14,291 nt of DNA. Origin: an uncultured Clostridia bacterium (lineage in GTDB: Bacteria; Bacillota; Clostridia; Oscillospirales; Oscillospiraceae). The notes below the pieces were generated by a model. That model had not been told where the DNA came from, did not search any database, and saw only the letters and a program-made list of their open reading frames with translations. Location: assembly GCA_947169005.1 (NCBI GenBank), contig CAMVOG010000029.1:1-14291 (forward strand), read 5' to 3'. The number at the start of each line of letters is the position of its first letter. The stretch's first letter is position 1. This document shows, one piece after another, positions 1 to 5,680 of the stretch. A program made the position numbers and the translations under genes.

Positions 1-38
1 TGCTTCTCGTTGGTGAATTCCTTTTTGGTGATGATCAT
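1..38 (-). CDS. pnp: 5' end of a gene in the pnp position (polynucleotide phosphorylase, probable)
   Basis: Only the first 12 codons are inside the window, reading MIITKKEFTNEK from an ATG at 38. A good Shine-Dalgarno (AGGAG with flanking A-rich sequence) lies about 8 bases upstream, so a real start is well supported. The identity rests on position: it is the next gene downstream of rpsO on the same strand, and rpsO-pnp is one of the most conserved bacterial gene pairs. The residues are too few to confirm the family, although a short charged lead before the first RNase PH domain would fit. PNPase is the phosphorolytic 3'-5' exoribonuclease of the degradosome. It probably shares the rpsO transcript, because no good promoter is visible in the 181-bp spacer. 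Any other KH/S1 or unrelated gene would be possible if the synteny is broken. Confidence 0.55.
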   Translation of the reverse strand, partial: MIITKKEFTNEK

Positions 39-84
39 GGGCGATCTCCTTTCTTTTGTACCGGGGAGAGGGCCGGACCGATCA

Positions 85-137
85 TTTAGCACTTGAAACA
101 CGGCTCTTTCGCGCAAAACCGTCTTTCAACTGCTAAA
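85..137 (-). promoter_or_regulatory. Long stem-loop in the pnp leader (hairpin 2)
   Basis: Bases 85-103 pair with 119-137 in 17 of 19 positions, with two isolated mismatches (92/130 and 99/123) that would be G-G in the minus-strand RNA; the loop is 104-118 and contains a TTT...AAA that could extend the stem. No U-run follows, so it is not a terminator. It lies about 47 bases before the downstream start codon. By analogy with the E. coli pnp leader, where RNase III cleaves a long double-stranded stem and PNPase then represses its own mRNA, I infer an RNase III/PNPase control element. The structure is seen; the function is inferred. Confidence 0.6.
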
Positions 138-174
138 AGGGTCAGTACGGGCTCCCCCGGCGGTGGTTTATGCG

Positions 175-216
175 GCACGGGGCCGCCCCGCTTTCAGCGG
201 GACAGCCCCAGCGTGC
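175..216 (-). promoter_or_regulatory. Strong GC stem-loop just after the rpsO stop (hairpin 1)
   Basis: Bases 179-191 pair with 197-209 over 13 positions without a mismatch (two G-U pairs in the minus-strand RNA) around the 5-base loop 192-196. The stem continues as GCAC (175-178) with GTGC (213-216) across a 3-base bulge, 17 pairs in all. It starts four bases after the rpsO stop codon. The bases following it on the minus strand are not a U-tract, so it is unlikely to be a standalone intrinsic terminator. It more plausibly protects the rpsO mRNA 3' end or marks a processing site between rpsO and the downstream gene. Confidence 0.65.
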
Positions 217-219
217 TTT

Positions 220-486
220 TTACTTACGAATGCCGAGCTTGGCGATGCAGGCTCTGTAGCGCTCGATGTCCTTCTTGGCCAGGTAGTCAAGGAGGTTGCG
301 GCGCTTACCGACCATCTTGAGAAGGCCGCGGCGGGAGTGGTTGTCCTTCTTGTGGACCTTCAGGTGCTCGGTGAGCTGGGCGATACGCTCGGTGAGGATG
401 GCGATCTGGACCTCGGGGGAGCCGGTGTCGGTCTCATGGACGCGGTTGGCCTCGATGATCGCGGTTTTCTGCTCTTTCAGCATCAT
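220..486 (-). CDS. rpsO: 30S ribosomal protein S15
   Basis: An 88-residue protein, the standard length for S15. It carries the family's conserved core: an N-terminal helix, [10 protein letters not shown] near residues 18-27, then [19 protein letters not shown] and KRRNLLDYL toward the C-terminus. S15 is a primary binder of the 16S rRNA central domain and nucleates assembly of the small-subunit platform. Two ATGs are adjacent (486 and 483); the first is chosen because it lies about 9 bases after an AGGAAG Shine-Dalgarno. The gene has its own well-formed promoter about 110 bases upstream and a leader of about 100 bases, suitable for S15 autoregulation. It is followed by two long stem-loops and then the probable pnp start. 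Identification is secure. Confidence 0.98.
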   Translation of the reverse strand: MMLKEQKTAIIEANRVHETDTGSPEVQIAILTERIAQLTEHLKVHKKDNHSRRGLLKMVGKRRNLLDYLAKKDIERYRACIAKLGIRK

Positions 487-546
487 GGTGAAAAACTTCC
501 TTTCTTGTTATGTTTCCCGCGGAGCTGAGTTTGGGGGTGAAAGGAC

Positions 547-559
547 GCCGCCATGCGGC
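547..559 (-). promoter_or_regulatory. Hairpin in the rpsO leader, candidate S15 autoregulatory site
   Basis: GCCGC (547-551) pairs perfectly with GCGGC (555-559) around a 3-base loop, in the transcribed leader between the predicted start near 588 and the rpsO ATG at 486. A second possible stem, CCAAG with CTTGG, lies upstream of it in the RNA. S15 represses its own translation through leader RNA structures in several phyla, with structures that differ between lineages. The short stem is seen; the link to S15 is only inferred from position. Confidence 0.3.
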
Positions 560-595
560 CTTATCCCAAAACCAAGCCAGGGGGATAGCCTTGGA

Positions 596-624
596 AGTAT
601 ATCACAGCTTGCGGAAAAAGGCAA
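596..624 (-). promoter_or_regulatory. Sigma-A promoter of rpsO
   Basis: On the minus strand a TTGCCT -35 box (619-624) and a TATACT -10 box (596-601) are separated by exactly 17 bases, with an A-rich run just upstream of the -35 box resembling an UP element. Transcription should begin near 588 and give a leader of about 100 bases before the rpsO start. Its placement after the mutL stop lets rpsO be expressed independently of the mutL operon. Confidence 0.8.
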
Positions 625-677
625 GAGTTTTTTTCAATTCGCGGCTGCAGCTCGCGGCCGCGCCGCCTTGCGTTTCC

Positions 678-2642
678 CTACGTCCTCTTGAAATTCCGGT
701 CCAGCTTGCTTTTGGCCAGGCGCATGGTGACGGGGCGGCCGTGGGGGCAGTATTTCACCTTTCCGGAGAGCACGGCCTCCACCACGGGCTTCCACTCCGC
801 CGGGTCGGAGGCGCGGCCCGCCTTGATGGCGGCCTTGCAGGCCACAGTGGCCAGCAGCTCGTCCTTCACGCCCAGGCTGCCGGGGCGGGCCCCGGAGCGG
901 ATGTCCTCGCAAAGCTCCTGGAGCAGCGCCTCCGTTTCCTCCGCGTCCACGTCCGCGGGCAGGCGGCGGACGGCCAGCGCGTCCCCGCCGAAATCCTCGA
1001 TCTCGAAGCCCAGCTCGTCCAGCAGGGCCTTGTTTTCCAGCAGCAGGGCCTTCTCCTCCCGGCCCGGCTCCACGATGGCGGGCAGCAGGAGGACCTGGCT
1101 CATGGTCTCGTATTCCCGGGCCTTCAGCCGGTCAAAAAGCATGCGCTCATGGGCGGCGTGCTTATCGATGAAGGTGAGCTCCCCGCCGGACTCCACCAGG
1201 ATGTATTCGGTGAAGCATTCCCCCACGATGCGGTAGGGGGGCAGGGCCGCGGGGGGCTCGGGCAGCAGGGTGGGGGCCGGGTCCTCGGGCCACAGCTCCT
1301 TTTCCGGCGCGGAGGGCTCCGGCGCGGGGGAGAGGGGGGCCGCTTCTTCCGCCGGGGCCGCGGGGGCCGCCTCCTCCGGTGCGGGCCCGGCCGCGGGCGG
1401 ATCGGTCAGATGCGGCGGGTCGACGGGGTCCAGAAGGAGAGCGTGATGGGTGATGGGGGGCCGGTCCGGGCGGCGCTCGCCGTAGGCGGGGGTCTCCTGG
1501 CGGAAGATCACGCGCCCGTCCTCCCGGGTGAAGCTGCCCTGCCGGATGGGAAGGGTCGTTTTGGGCAGGGGCGTTTCCCGCGCGGGGGCCGCGGCAGGCG
1601 CGGCGGGCGCGGGGGCCTTTTCCTCCCGGCTCAGATGCAGCTCCGGGGCCTCGTTTTCATGGCTCAGCGCCGCCTTCACCGCCAGGTGCACCGCGTCGAA
1701 GACCTTGCGCTCGCTGAGGAACTTGACCTCCGTTTTCGCCGGGTGTACGTTTACGTCCACCTCGTTGAAGCGCAGCTCCAGATAGAGGACGCAGCCCGGG
1801 AAGCGCCCCGTGAAGAGGCTGTTCTTGTAGGCCTGCTCCAGGGCCGCCTGCAGCAGGGCGGATTTCACCCAGCGCCCGTTGACGAAGAAATACTGGCTGC
1901 CCCGGTTGCCCCGGGCGCTGGCCGGGGTGGTCACGAAGCCCCGTACCCGGCAGCCGTCGCCGCTGCCGTCCACGGGGAGCATGTTTTTGGCGAAGTCCCG
2001 GCCCAGCACCGCGTAGACGGCGCCGCGCTCCTCCCCGTCGCCGGGGGTGCGGAATTCCTCCGCCCCGTCCCGGATGTAGCGCACGGAGATCTCCGGGTGG
2101 GACAGGGCGCAGCGGGTGACCACGTTGCCCACGAAGGCGGCCTCCGCCGCGTCCTTCTTCATGAATTTGAGGCGGGCGGGGGTGTTGTAGAAGAGGCTGC
2201 GCACGATGATGGTGGTCCCCTCGGGGCAGCCGGCGGGGCCGCTTTCCACGATCTCCCCGGCCCGCAGGCTCAGGGCGAAGCCCTCGGCGCTGCCCTTCTC
2301 CCGGGTCAGCAGCTCCACGTCCGAGACGGCGGAGATGGCGGCCAGGGCCTCGCCCCGGAAGCCCAGGGTGCGGATGGCCTCCAGGCCGAACTCGTCCCGC
2401 AGCTTGCTGGTGGCGTGGCGCAGAAAGGCGTTCTCCGCGTCCTCCGGGGACATGCCGCAGCCGTCGTCCGTCACGCGGATGTAGCTGGCGCCGCCTCGCT
2501 CGATCTCCACCGTCAGGCTCGTCGCCCCGGCGTCGATGGCGTTTTCCATCAGTTCCTTCACGGCGGAGCCGGGCCGCTCCACGACCTCGCCCGCCGCGAT
2601 CATATCCGCCACGTGGGGCGGCAGTTTTTTGATCACGTTCAT
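678..2642 (-). CDS. mutL: DNA mismatch repair protein MutL (endonuclease type)
   Basis: A 654-residue MutL, the matchmaker and nicking component of mismatch repair. The N-terminal GHKL ATPase shows LMENAIDAGA (E33 general base, N34), DDGCGM (59-64) and TLGFRGEAL. A transducer domain follows, then a low-complexity Pro/Ala/Glu linker of very roughly 335-470. The C-terminal domain has the metal-dependent endonuclease signature as DKHAAHER-MLFD (493-504), ACKA near 601, CPHGRP near 632 and a terminal FKR, so it is the nicking type found in bacteria lacking MutH. QVLLLP at 516-521 fits the beta-clamp-binding motif seen in Bacillus MutL. Departures from the usual motif are K for Q after the first D, and D for the last E. 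The ATG at 2642 overlaps the upstream stop (ATGA), indicating coupled translation. No mutS or miaA is in the window. Confidence 0.97.
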   Translation of the reverse strand: MNVIKKLPPHVADMIAAGEVVERPGSAVKELMENAIDAGATSLTVEIERGGASYIRVTDDGCGMSPEDAENAFLRHATSKLRDEFGLEAIRTLGFRGEALAAISAVSDVELLTREKGSAEGFALSLRAGEIVESGPAGCPEGTTIIVRSLFYNTPARLKFMKKDAAEAAFVGNVVTRCALSHPEISVRYIRDGAEEFRTPGDGEERGAVYAVLGRDFAKNMLPVDGSGDGCRVRGFVTTPASARGNRGSQYFFVNGRWVKSALLQAALEQAYKNSLFTGRFPGCVLYLELRFNEVDVNVHPAKTEVKFLSERKVFDAVHLAVKAALSHENEAPELHLSREEKAPAPAAPAAAPARETPLPKTTLPIRQGSFTREDGRVIFRQETPAYGERRPDRPPITHHALLLDPVDPPHLTDPPAAGPAPEEAAPAAPAEEAAPLSPAPEPSAPEKELWPEDPAPTLLPEPPAALPPYRIVGECFTEYILVESGGELTFIDKHAAHERMLFDRLKAREYETMSQVLLLPAIVEPGREEKALLLENKALLDELGFEIEDFGGDALAVRRLPADVDAEETEALLQELCEDIRSGARPGSLGVKDELLATVACKAAIKAGRASDPAEWKPVVEAVLSGKVKYCPHGRPVTMRLAKSKLDRNFKRT

Positions 2643-3700
2643 ACTCTGTATTCCACCGTTATTCCCTTCACGGCGCGGGGATCCGCCTCCAGAATAACCG
2701 GGTCCCCCACCCCGCAGTCCACGTCCGTTACGTCCAGCAGCATATGGTCCTCGCCTATGGGGCCCAGCAGCCGCAGTTTTTTGCCCCGGAGCGTCACGCT
2801 GAGCCTGTCGCCCCGGCCGAAGAGGCGGGAGAAAAAGCCCTTTTTCGCCGGGTCGCCCCGGCCGACGCCGCTGCACCAGCCCACGGGGACCACGGCGGCC
2901 TTGGCGGATTTTTTCAGCCTCCGGCCCTTGCCCGTGCCGATCACGGTGCCCTCGGGCAGCCATTTCAGCTCGTCGATGCTCGCCTCGATATAGCCCACCT
3001 TCGTCAGTTGACTCGCCAGCCCGGGGACCCGCCCCGTCAGGGCGCTGCCCACGCAGACGGCGTCCAGCCGGTCCAGGTCGCATTGGAAGAGGGCGTAGGC
3101 GTCCAGCGCGTGGCTCACGCCCAGGTCGATGCCCTCGTCGTCCAGCCGCACCAGCAGGCTCTCAAAGGCCTCCATCCGCGCCGTCACCAGCTTTTTCCGG
3201 GTCTGCCCGTCGGAAAGGCTCGTGTAAATGCCGCTCACCGCCAGGCCCGGCATGCTCTGATAGACCCGGCGGATGGCGTCCGCCTCCGAGGGGAGGAAGC
3301 CGTACTGCCCCAGGCCGCTGTCCACCTTTACCCGCACCTCGATGACCGTGCTGAGCCGCTGGGCCACGCTGTTGGCCTCGGCGGCCACCGCCAAGGAGCC
3401 CACCGTAACGATGGCCCCGGCGTCGCAGGCCCGCTCGATCTCCCCCGGGTCCGTCATGGAGCGGAGGATCAGCAGCTGCTGCTCCGTGAAGCCCGCCCGG
3501 CGCAGGCGCTCGGCGTCCTCCACGTCCCCCACGGCGAAGGCGCGCACCCCTTCGCCCCGCAGCAGCTCGGCGGCGGGCAGGAGCCCCAGGCCGTGGGCGT
3601 CGCAGCTCAGATCCGCGATCAGCAGGGCGGAGCCCGCCTGTCTGCGCACGGCGGCCAGATTCGATTTGACGGCGTTCACGTCGATGATGAGCTTTTTCAT
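2639..3700 (-). CDS. Alanine racemase-fold protein lacking PLP residues (pseudoenzyme)
   Basis: A 353-residue protein alignable to alanine racemase along its length: LIIDVNAVKSNLAAV at the N-terminus, AHGLGL (35-40), RVKVDSGLGQYGF, GIYT, VGSALTGR, VPVGW and a C-terminal beta domain ending DVTDVDCGVGDPV. The residues that make the enzyme work are gone in my alignment to the Geobacillus enzyme: PLP lysine K39 is D30, Y43 is D34, R136 is Q132, R219 is C216 and catalytic Y265 is W275. K125 and D318 survive. PLP binding and racemisation are therefore unlikely; a ligand-binding, structural or regulatory role is inferred. ATG 3700 is preferred over GTG 3709 because the latter sits inside the GAGGTG Shine-Dalgarno, 6 bases upstream. 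The gene has its own promoter and shares ATGA with mutL, forming a two-gene operon. Automatic pipelines would label it alanine racemase. Confidence 0.85.
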   Translation of the reverse strand: MKKLIIDVNAVKSNLAAVRRQAGSALLIADLSCDAHGLGLLPAAELLRGEGVRAFAVGDVEDAERLRRAGFTEQQLLILRSMTDPGEIERACDAGAIVTVGSLAVAAEANSVAQRLSTVIEVRVKVDSGLGQYGFLPSEADAIRRVYQSMPGLAVSGIYTSLSDGQTRKKLVTARMEAFESLLVRLDDEGIDLGVSHALDAYALFQCDLDRLDAVCVGSALTGRVPGLASQLTKVGYIEASIDELKWLPEGTVIGTGKGRRLKKSAKAAVVPVGWCSGVGRGDPAKKGFFSRLFGRGDRLSVTLRGKKLRLLGPIGEDHMLLDVTDVDCGVGDPVILEADPRAVKGITVEYRV

Positions 3701-3746
3701 AGCGTACACCTCGTTTTCTTCCGGCAGGCACTTTTCTTACTCCTTT

Positions 3747-3775
3747 ATCATATACCATTTCGGCCCCCGCGTCAA
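3747..3775 (-). promoter_or_regulatory. Sigma-A promoter of the racemase-like gene and mutL
   Basis: TTGACG (-35, 3770-3775) and TATGAT (-10, 3747-3752) are spaced by 17 bases on the minus strand, 5/6 matches to consensus in each box. The start is expected near 3740, giving a leader of about 40 bases. It follows directly after the terminator of the upstream membrane-protein gene, so this is the head of a new transcription unit. Confidence 0.85.
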
Positions 3776-3796
3776 ATGGGACTTGGACTTTTCGGG

Positions 3797-3831
3797 AAAA
3801 GAAGCCGGGGCAGCCCTTTGGGCTGCCCCGG
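3797..3831 (-). terminator. Intrinsic terminator of the small membrane-protein gene
   Basis: A perfect 12-bp stem (3805-3816 with 3820-3831) with a 3-base loop, followed on the minus strand by CTTCTTTT. It lies 22 bases after the stop of the membrane-protein gene and just ahead of the next promoter, cleanly separating the two units. Confidence 0.9.
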
Positions 3832-3853
3832 AAAGAACGCTTTTCGCTTTGTC

Positions 3854-4258
3854 TTACGCGGACTTTTTGTTGAGAACCGCGCCGATGATGAAGAGGATGG
3901 GGATGATAAGGCCGGTGATGAGGCTGACGACGCTGAAGTTGCCGCCGGCCACGGAATTGATGATGAGGCTGACGACGGTGAGCACGGCAACGAGAACGCC
4001 CCAGACAATGCAGGTAGTGGCCTTGGAGGGATCCTTGCAGTTCTTGACGCCGATGATGCCCGCGATGAGCTCAATGACGCCGCCCACGAGGGCCAGGATC
4101 ACGGAGACCGTCAGCAGAGCGCTGTTGGCGCCGAGAGAGGCCAGGAGGGCAATACCGGCGAAGCCAAGAATGGAGGCGATGATGGCGGCGGCGCCGCCGA
4201 TGATCATGAGAATTCCGCAAACCTTCAGGAAGTTTGCGCCCTTGGGTGTGGTTTCCAT
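3854..4258 (-). CDS. Small four-helix integral membrane protein, function unknown
   Basis: A 134-residue protein that is mostly hydrophobic. Four likely membrane segments lie near residues 12-40, 47-71, 82-102 and 108-128. A short hydrophilic N-terminus (METTPKG), a charged loop KNCKDPSKATTC (72-83) and a KK-containing C-terminal tail are the only polar stretches. I do not recognise a named family; the layout is that of small tetraspan proteins common in Clostridia, without catalytic motifs. The ATG at 4258 is chosen because AAGGAG sits 8 bases before it; an in-frame TTG at 4276 is upstream of that site. The gene is monocistronic, with its own promoter, a perfect inverted repeat at the transcription start and a strong terminator, so it is probably regulated separately from ispG. 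Confidence 0.85.
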   Translation of the reverse strand: METTPKGANFLKVCGILMIIGGAAAIIASILGFAGIALLASLGANSALLTVSVILALVGGVIELIAGIIGVKNCKDPSKATTCIVWGVLVAVLTVVSLIINSVAGGNFSVVSLITGLIIPILFIIGAVLNKKSA

Positions 4259-4285
4259 AGTATCTTCTCCTTTCAAATTTCGACA

Positions 4286-4300
4286 GTATCCTTTGGATAC
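4286..4300. promoter_or_regulatory. Perfect inverted repeat at the transcription start of the membrane-protein gene
   Basis: GTATCC (4286-4291) and GGATAC (4295-4300) flank a TTT spacer. The predicted transcription start, near 4300, falls at its upstream edge. The arrangement suits a repressor operator or a small 5' leader stem. It is seen only here in the window, so no regulon can be inferred. Confidence 0.4.
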
Positions 4301-4306
4301 GCCTTA

Positions 4307-4335
4307 ATTGTAACACAAAGGAAATGAAATGTACA
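4307..4335 (-). promoter_or_regulatory. Extended -10 promoter of the small membrane-protein gene
   Basis: On the minus strand TACAAT (4307-4312) is preceded by TG plus one base, the extended -10 form. A weak TGTACA (4330-4335), itself palindromic, lies 17 bases further upstream in the -35 position. The -10 is convincing; the -35 matches consensus in 4 of 6 bases. Confidence 0.6.
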
Positions 4336-4387
4336 TACTCCTTTTGGAGAATTTTAGGAGAATCTGCGCAAAATAATCTTTTTCCCC

Positions 4388-4422
4388 TTATTTTTTATCT
4401 CTTATCTCTTATCTTTTATCTT
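4388..4422. repeat. Heptamer tandem array A (five TTATYTY units) at the ispG stop
   Basis: Five consecutive 7-bp units on the plus strand: TTATTTT, TTATCTC twice, then TTATCTT twice. The array reaches into the ispG stop codon (4421-4423), so the last bases of the unit supply part of TAA. The AT-rich units stand out against the GC-rich surroundings. The remaining sequence between the ispG stop and the membrane-protein promoter (to about 4336) is AT-rich with no gene and no clear terminator. Confidence 0.75.
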
Positions 4423-5467
4423 ATTCTTCCCCGTCTTCCTCGATCATGCGCAGCAGCGCGGGGACCAGCTCGGCCTCGGGCACGCGGCCCACGGTCTCCC
4501 CCTTGCGGAAAAGGAGGCCCCAGCCCTTGCCGCCCGCGATGCCGTAGTCGGCGCTGCGGGCCTCGCCGGGCCCGTTGACGGCGCAGCCCATCACGGCCAC
4601 GCGGATGGGGCGCCTGCAGTCCTTTAAGCCCAGGCGGGTCTGTTCCAGCAGCCGCTCCAGGTCCACCTCCGTGCGCCCGCAGGTGGGGCAGGCCACCAGC
4701 TCCACCCCGTCCCGCCGCAGGCCCACGGCCCGCAGCAGCTCCCGGGCGACCTCCACCTCCCGCACCGGGTCCCCGGTGAGGGAGACCCGCAGGGTGTCCC
4801 CGATGCCCTCCAGCAGCAGGGCGCCGATGCCCGCGGCGGACTTGATGACCGCCGCCTCGCCGCCCCCAGCCTCGGTAACGCCGACGTGCAGGGGGTAGGG
4901 CAGGGCCTCATGGGCCAGGCGGTAGGCCGCCACCGTGTCCCGCACCGTGGAGGCCTTGAGAGAGACGCAGATGTCCTCAAAGCCCTGCTCCTCCAAAAGG
5001 CGGACGTGGCCCTGGGCGCTTTCCAGCATGGCCTCGGGGGTGGGGCCCCCGTACTTTTCCAGCAGGGGCCGCTCCAGGCTGCCGCCGTTGACGCCGATGC
5101 GGATGGGCAGCCCCCGCTCCCGGCAGGCGTCCACCACCTTGCGCACGTTCTCCGGGCCGCCGATGTTGCCGGGATTCACGCGGATCTTGTCCGCCCCCCG
5201 CTCCGCCGCCAGGATCGCCAGGCGATAGTCGAAGTGAATATCCGCCACCAGGGGGAGGGGGCAGTCCTTTTTGATGGCCTCGATGGCCTCTCCCGCCGCC
5301 CGGTCCGGCACCGCGACCCGCACGATCTCGCAGCCCGCCGCGGCCAGGGCCTTGATCTGCGCCAGGGTTGCCGCCGGGTCCCGGGTGTCGGTGTTGCACA
5401 TGGATTGGATGGAAACGGGCGCGCCGCCCCCCACGGGGACGCCCCCGACAAGTATCTGTTTGGTCAT
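4421..5467 (-). CDS. ispG: 4-hydroxy-3-methylbut-2-en-1-yl diphosphate synthase (IspG/GcpE)
   Basis: A 348-residue IspG of the short two-domain bacterial form. It reductively converts 2-C-methyl-D-erythritol 2,4-cyclodiphosphate to HMBPP, the penultimate MEP-pathway step, using a [4Fe-4S] cluster with flavodoxin/ferredoxin as electron donor. The N-terminal TIM barrel shows VSIQSMCNTDTRD, VADIHFDYRLA and RVNPGNIG. The C-terminal domain has the cluster ligands C260 and C263 (CPTCGR) and C295, with catalytic E302 in NGPGEA. The ATG at 5467 has an AGGGAGG site about 8 bases upstream. It is the last gene of the cdsA-dxr-rseP-ispG set but is separated from rseP by about 209 bp of repeats rather than overlapping. 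No convincing promoter is seen in that gap, so read-through is the likely source of its mRNA. Confidence 0.97.
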   Translation of the reverse strand: MTKQILVGGVPVGGGAPVSIQSMCNTDTRDPAATLAQIKALAAAGCEIVRVAVPDRAAGEAIEAIKKDCPLPLVADIHFDYRLAILAAERGADKIRVNPGNIGGPENVRKVVDACRERGLPIRIGVNGGSLERPLLEKYGGPTPEAMLESAQGHVRLLEEQGFEDICVSLKASTVRDTVAAYRLAHEALPYPLHVGVTEAGGGEAAVIKSAAGIGALLLEGIGDTLRVSLTGDPVREVEVARELLRAVGLRRDGVELVACPTCGRTEVDLERLLEQTRLGLKDCRRPIRVAVMGCAVNGPGEARSADYGIAGGKGWGLLFRKGETVGRVPEAELVPALLRMIEEDGEE

Positions 5468-5490
5468 TCGGCCCGCCTCCCTGCGGAATG

Positions 5491-5518
5491 ATTAGTGAAT
5501 AGTGAATAATGAATAATT
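5491..5518. repeat. Heptamer tandem array B (four AATARTG-like units)
   Basis: Plus-strand units ATTAGTG, AATAGTG, AATAATG and AATAATT in exact 7-bp register. Read on the minus strand the unit is CACTATT/CACTAAT, close to the CACTATG/CACTAAG units of array D on the plus strand. It lies 23 bases upstream of the ispG start, just before its ribosome binding site, so it is in the leader of any transcript reaching ispG. Confidence 0.7.
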
Positions 5519-5524
5519 GAGGTG

Positions 5525-5611
5525 TCGGCTGCGCCGAAGATTGAAACTCGATCCCTCAGTCAGCCGCCTTGCGGGAGACGGCGGCTGACAGCTCCCTTTT
5601 CCAAAGGAAGC
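5525..5611. repeat. Multi-hairpin palindromic intergenic repeat
   Basis: Three adjacent hairpins: TCGGC/GCCGA (5525-5529 with 5533-5537, 3-base loop), a perfect 10-bp stem (5559-5568 with 5580-5589, 11-base loop), and GCTCCCTTT with AAAGGAAGC (5591-5599 with 5603-5611, one mismatch). The core TCCCTCAGTCAGC followed by TGACAGCTCCC matches from memory a non-coding palindromic repeat that occurs in many copies in gut Oscillospiraceae and Faecalibacterium-type genomes; I cannot search to confirm. It encodes nothing and has no terminal U-tract on either strand. It sits between arrays B and C in the rseP-ispG gap. Bases 5612-5645 show nothing else. Confidence 0.65.
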
Positions 5612-5645
5612 AAAAGAGCGTTCAGCGTGGCCTCAAAATTCAAAA

Positions 5646-5680
5646 CTGTTCCCTGTTCCCTGAGCCCTGTTCCCTGCTAA
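5646..5680. repeat. Heptamer tandem array C (CTGTTCC units) at the rseP stop
   Basis: Plus-strand units CTGTTCC, CTGTTCC, CTGAGCC, CTGTTCC and a diverged CTGCTAA, in exact 7-bp register. The last unit contains the rseP stop codon (5677-5679), so the array begins at the 3' end of the gene, the same placement that array A has at ispG. Confidence 0.75.

Noticed and set aside
175..216. Intrinsic terminator after rpsO
   Set aside because: The stem is strong but no U-tract follows on the minus strand, and the downstream gene has no visible promoter of its own; a processing or stability role fits better.
487..677. Riboswitch or T-box in the rpsO/mutL intergenic region
   Set aside because: No specifier loop, T-box sequence or known aptamer core could be recognised; only short stems are visible.
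510..2993. Long open frame on the plus strand opposite mutL
   Set aside because: It lies antisense to mutL and the racemase-like gene, has no ribosome binding site or family motif, and is rich in His/Gly/Arg as expected for a shadow frame in GC-rich DNA.
3701..3709. GTG start at 3709 for the racemase-like gene
   Set aside because: The GTG is part of the GAGGTG Shine-Dalgarno that is correctly spaced for the ATG at 3700, where the family's conserved N-terminus begins.
4259..4276. TTG start at 4276 for the small membrane protein
   Set aside because: The segment contains the AAGGAG ribosome binding site for the ATG at 4258.
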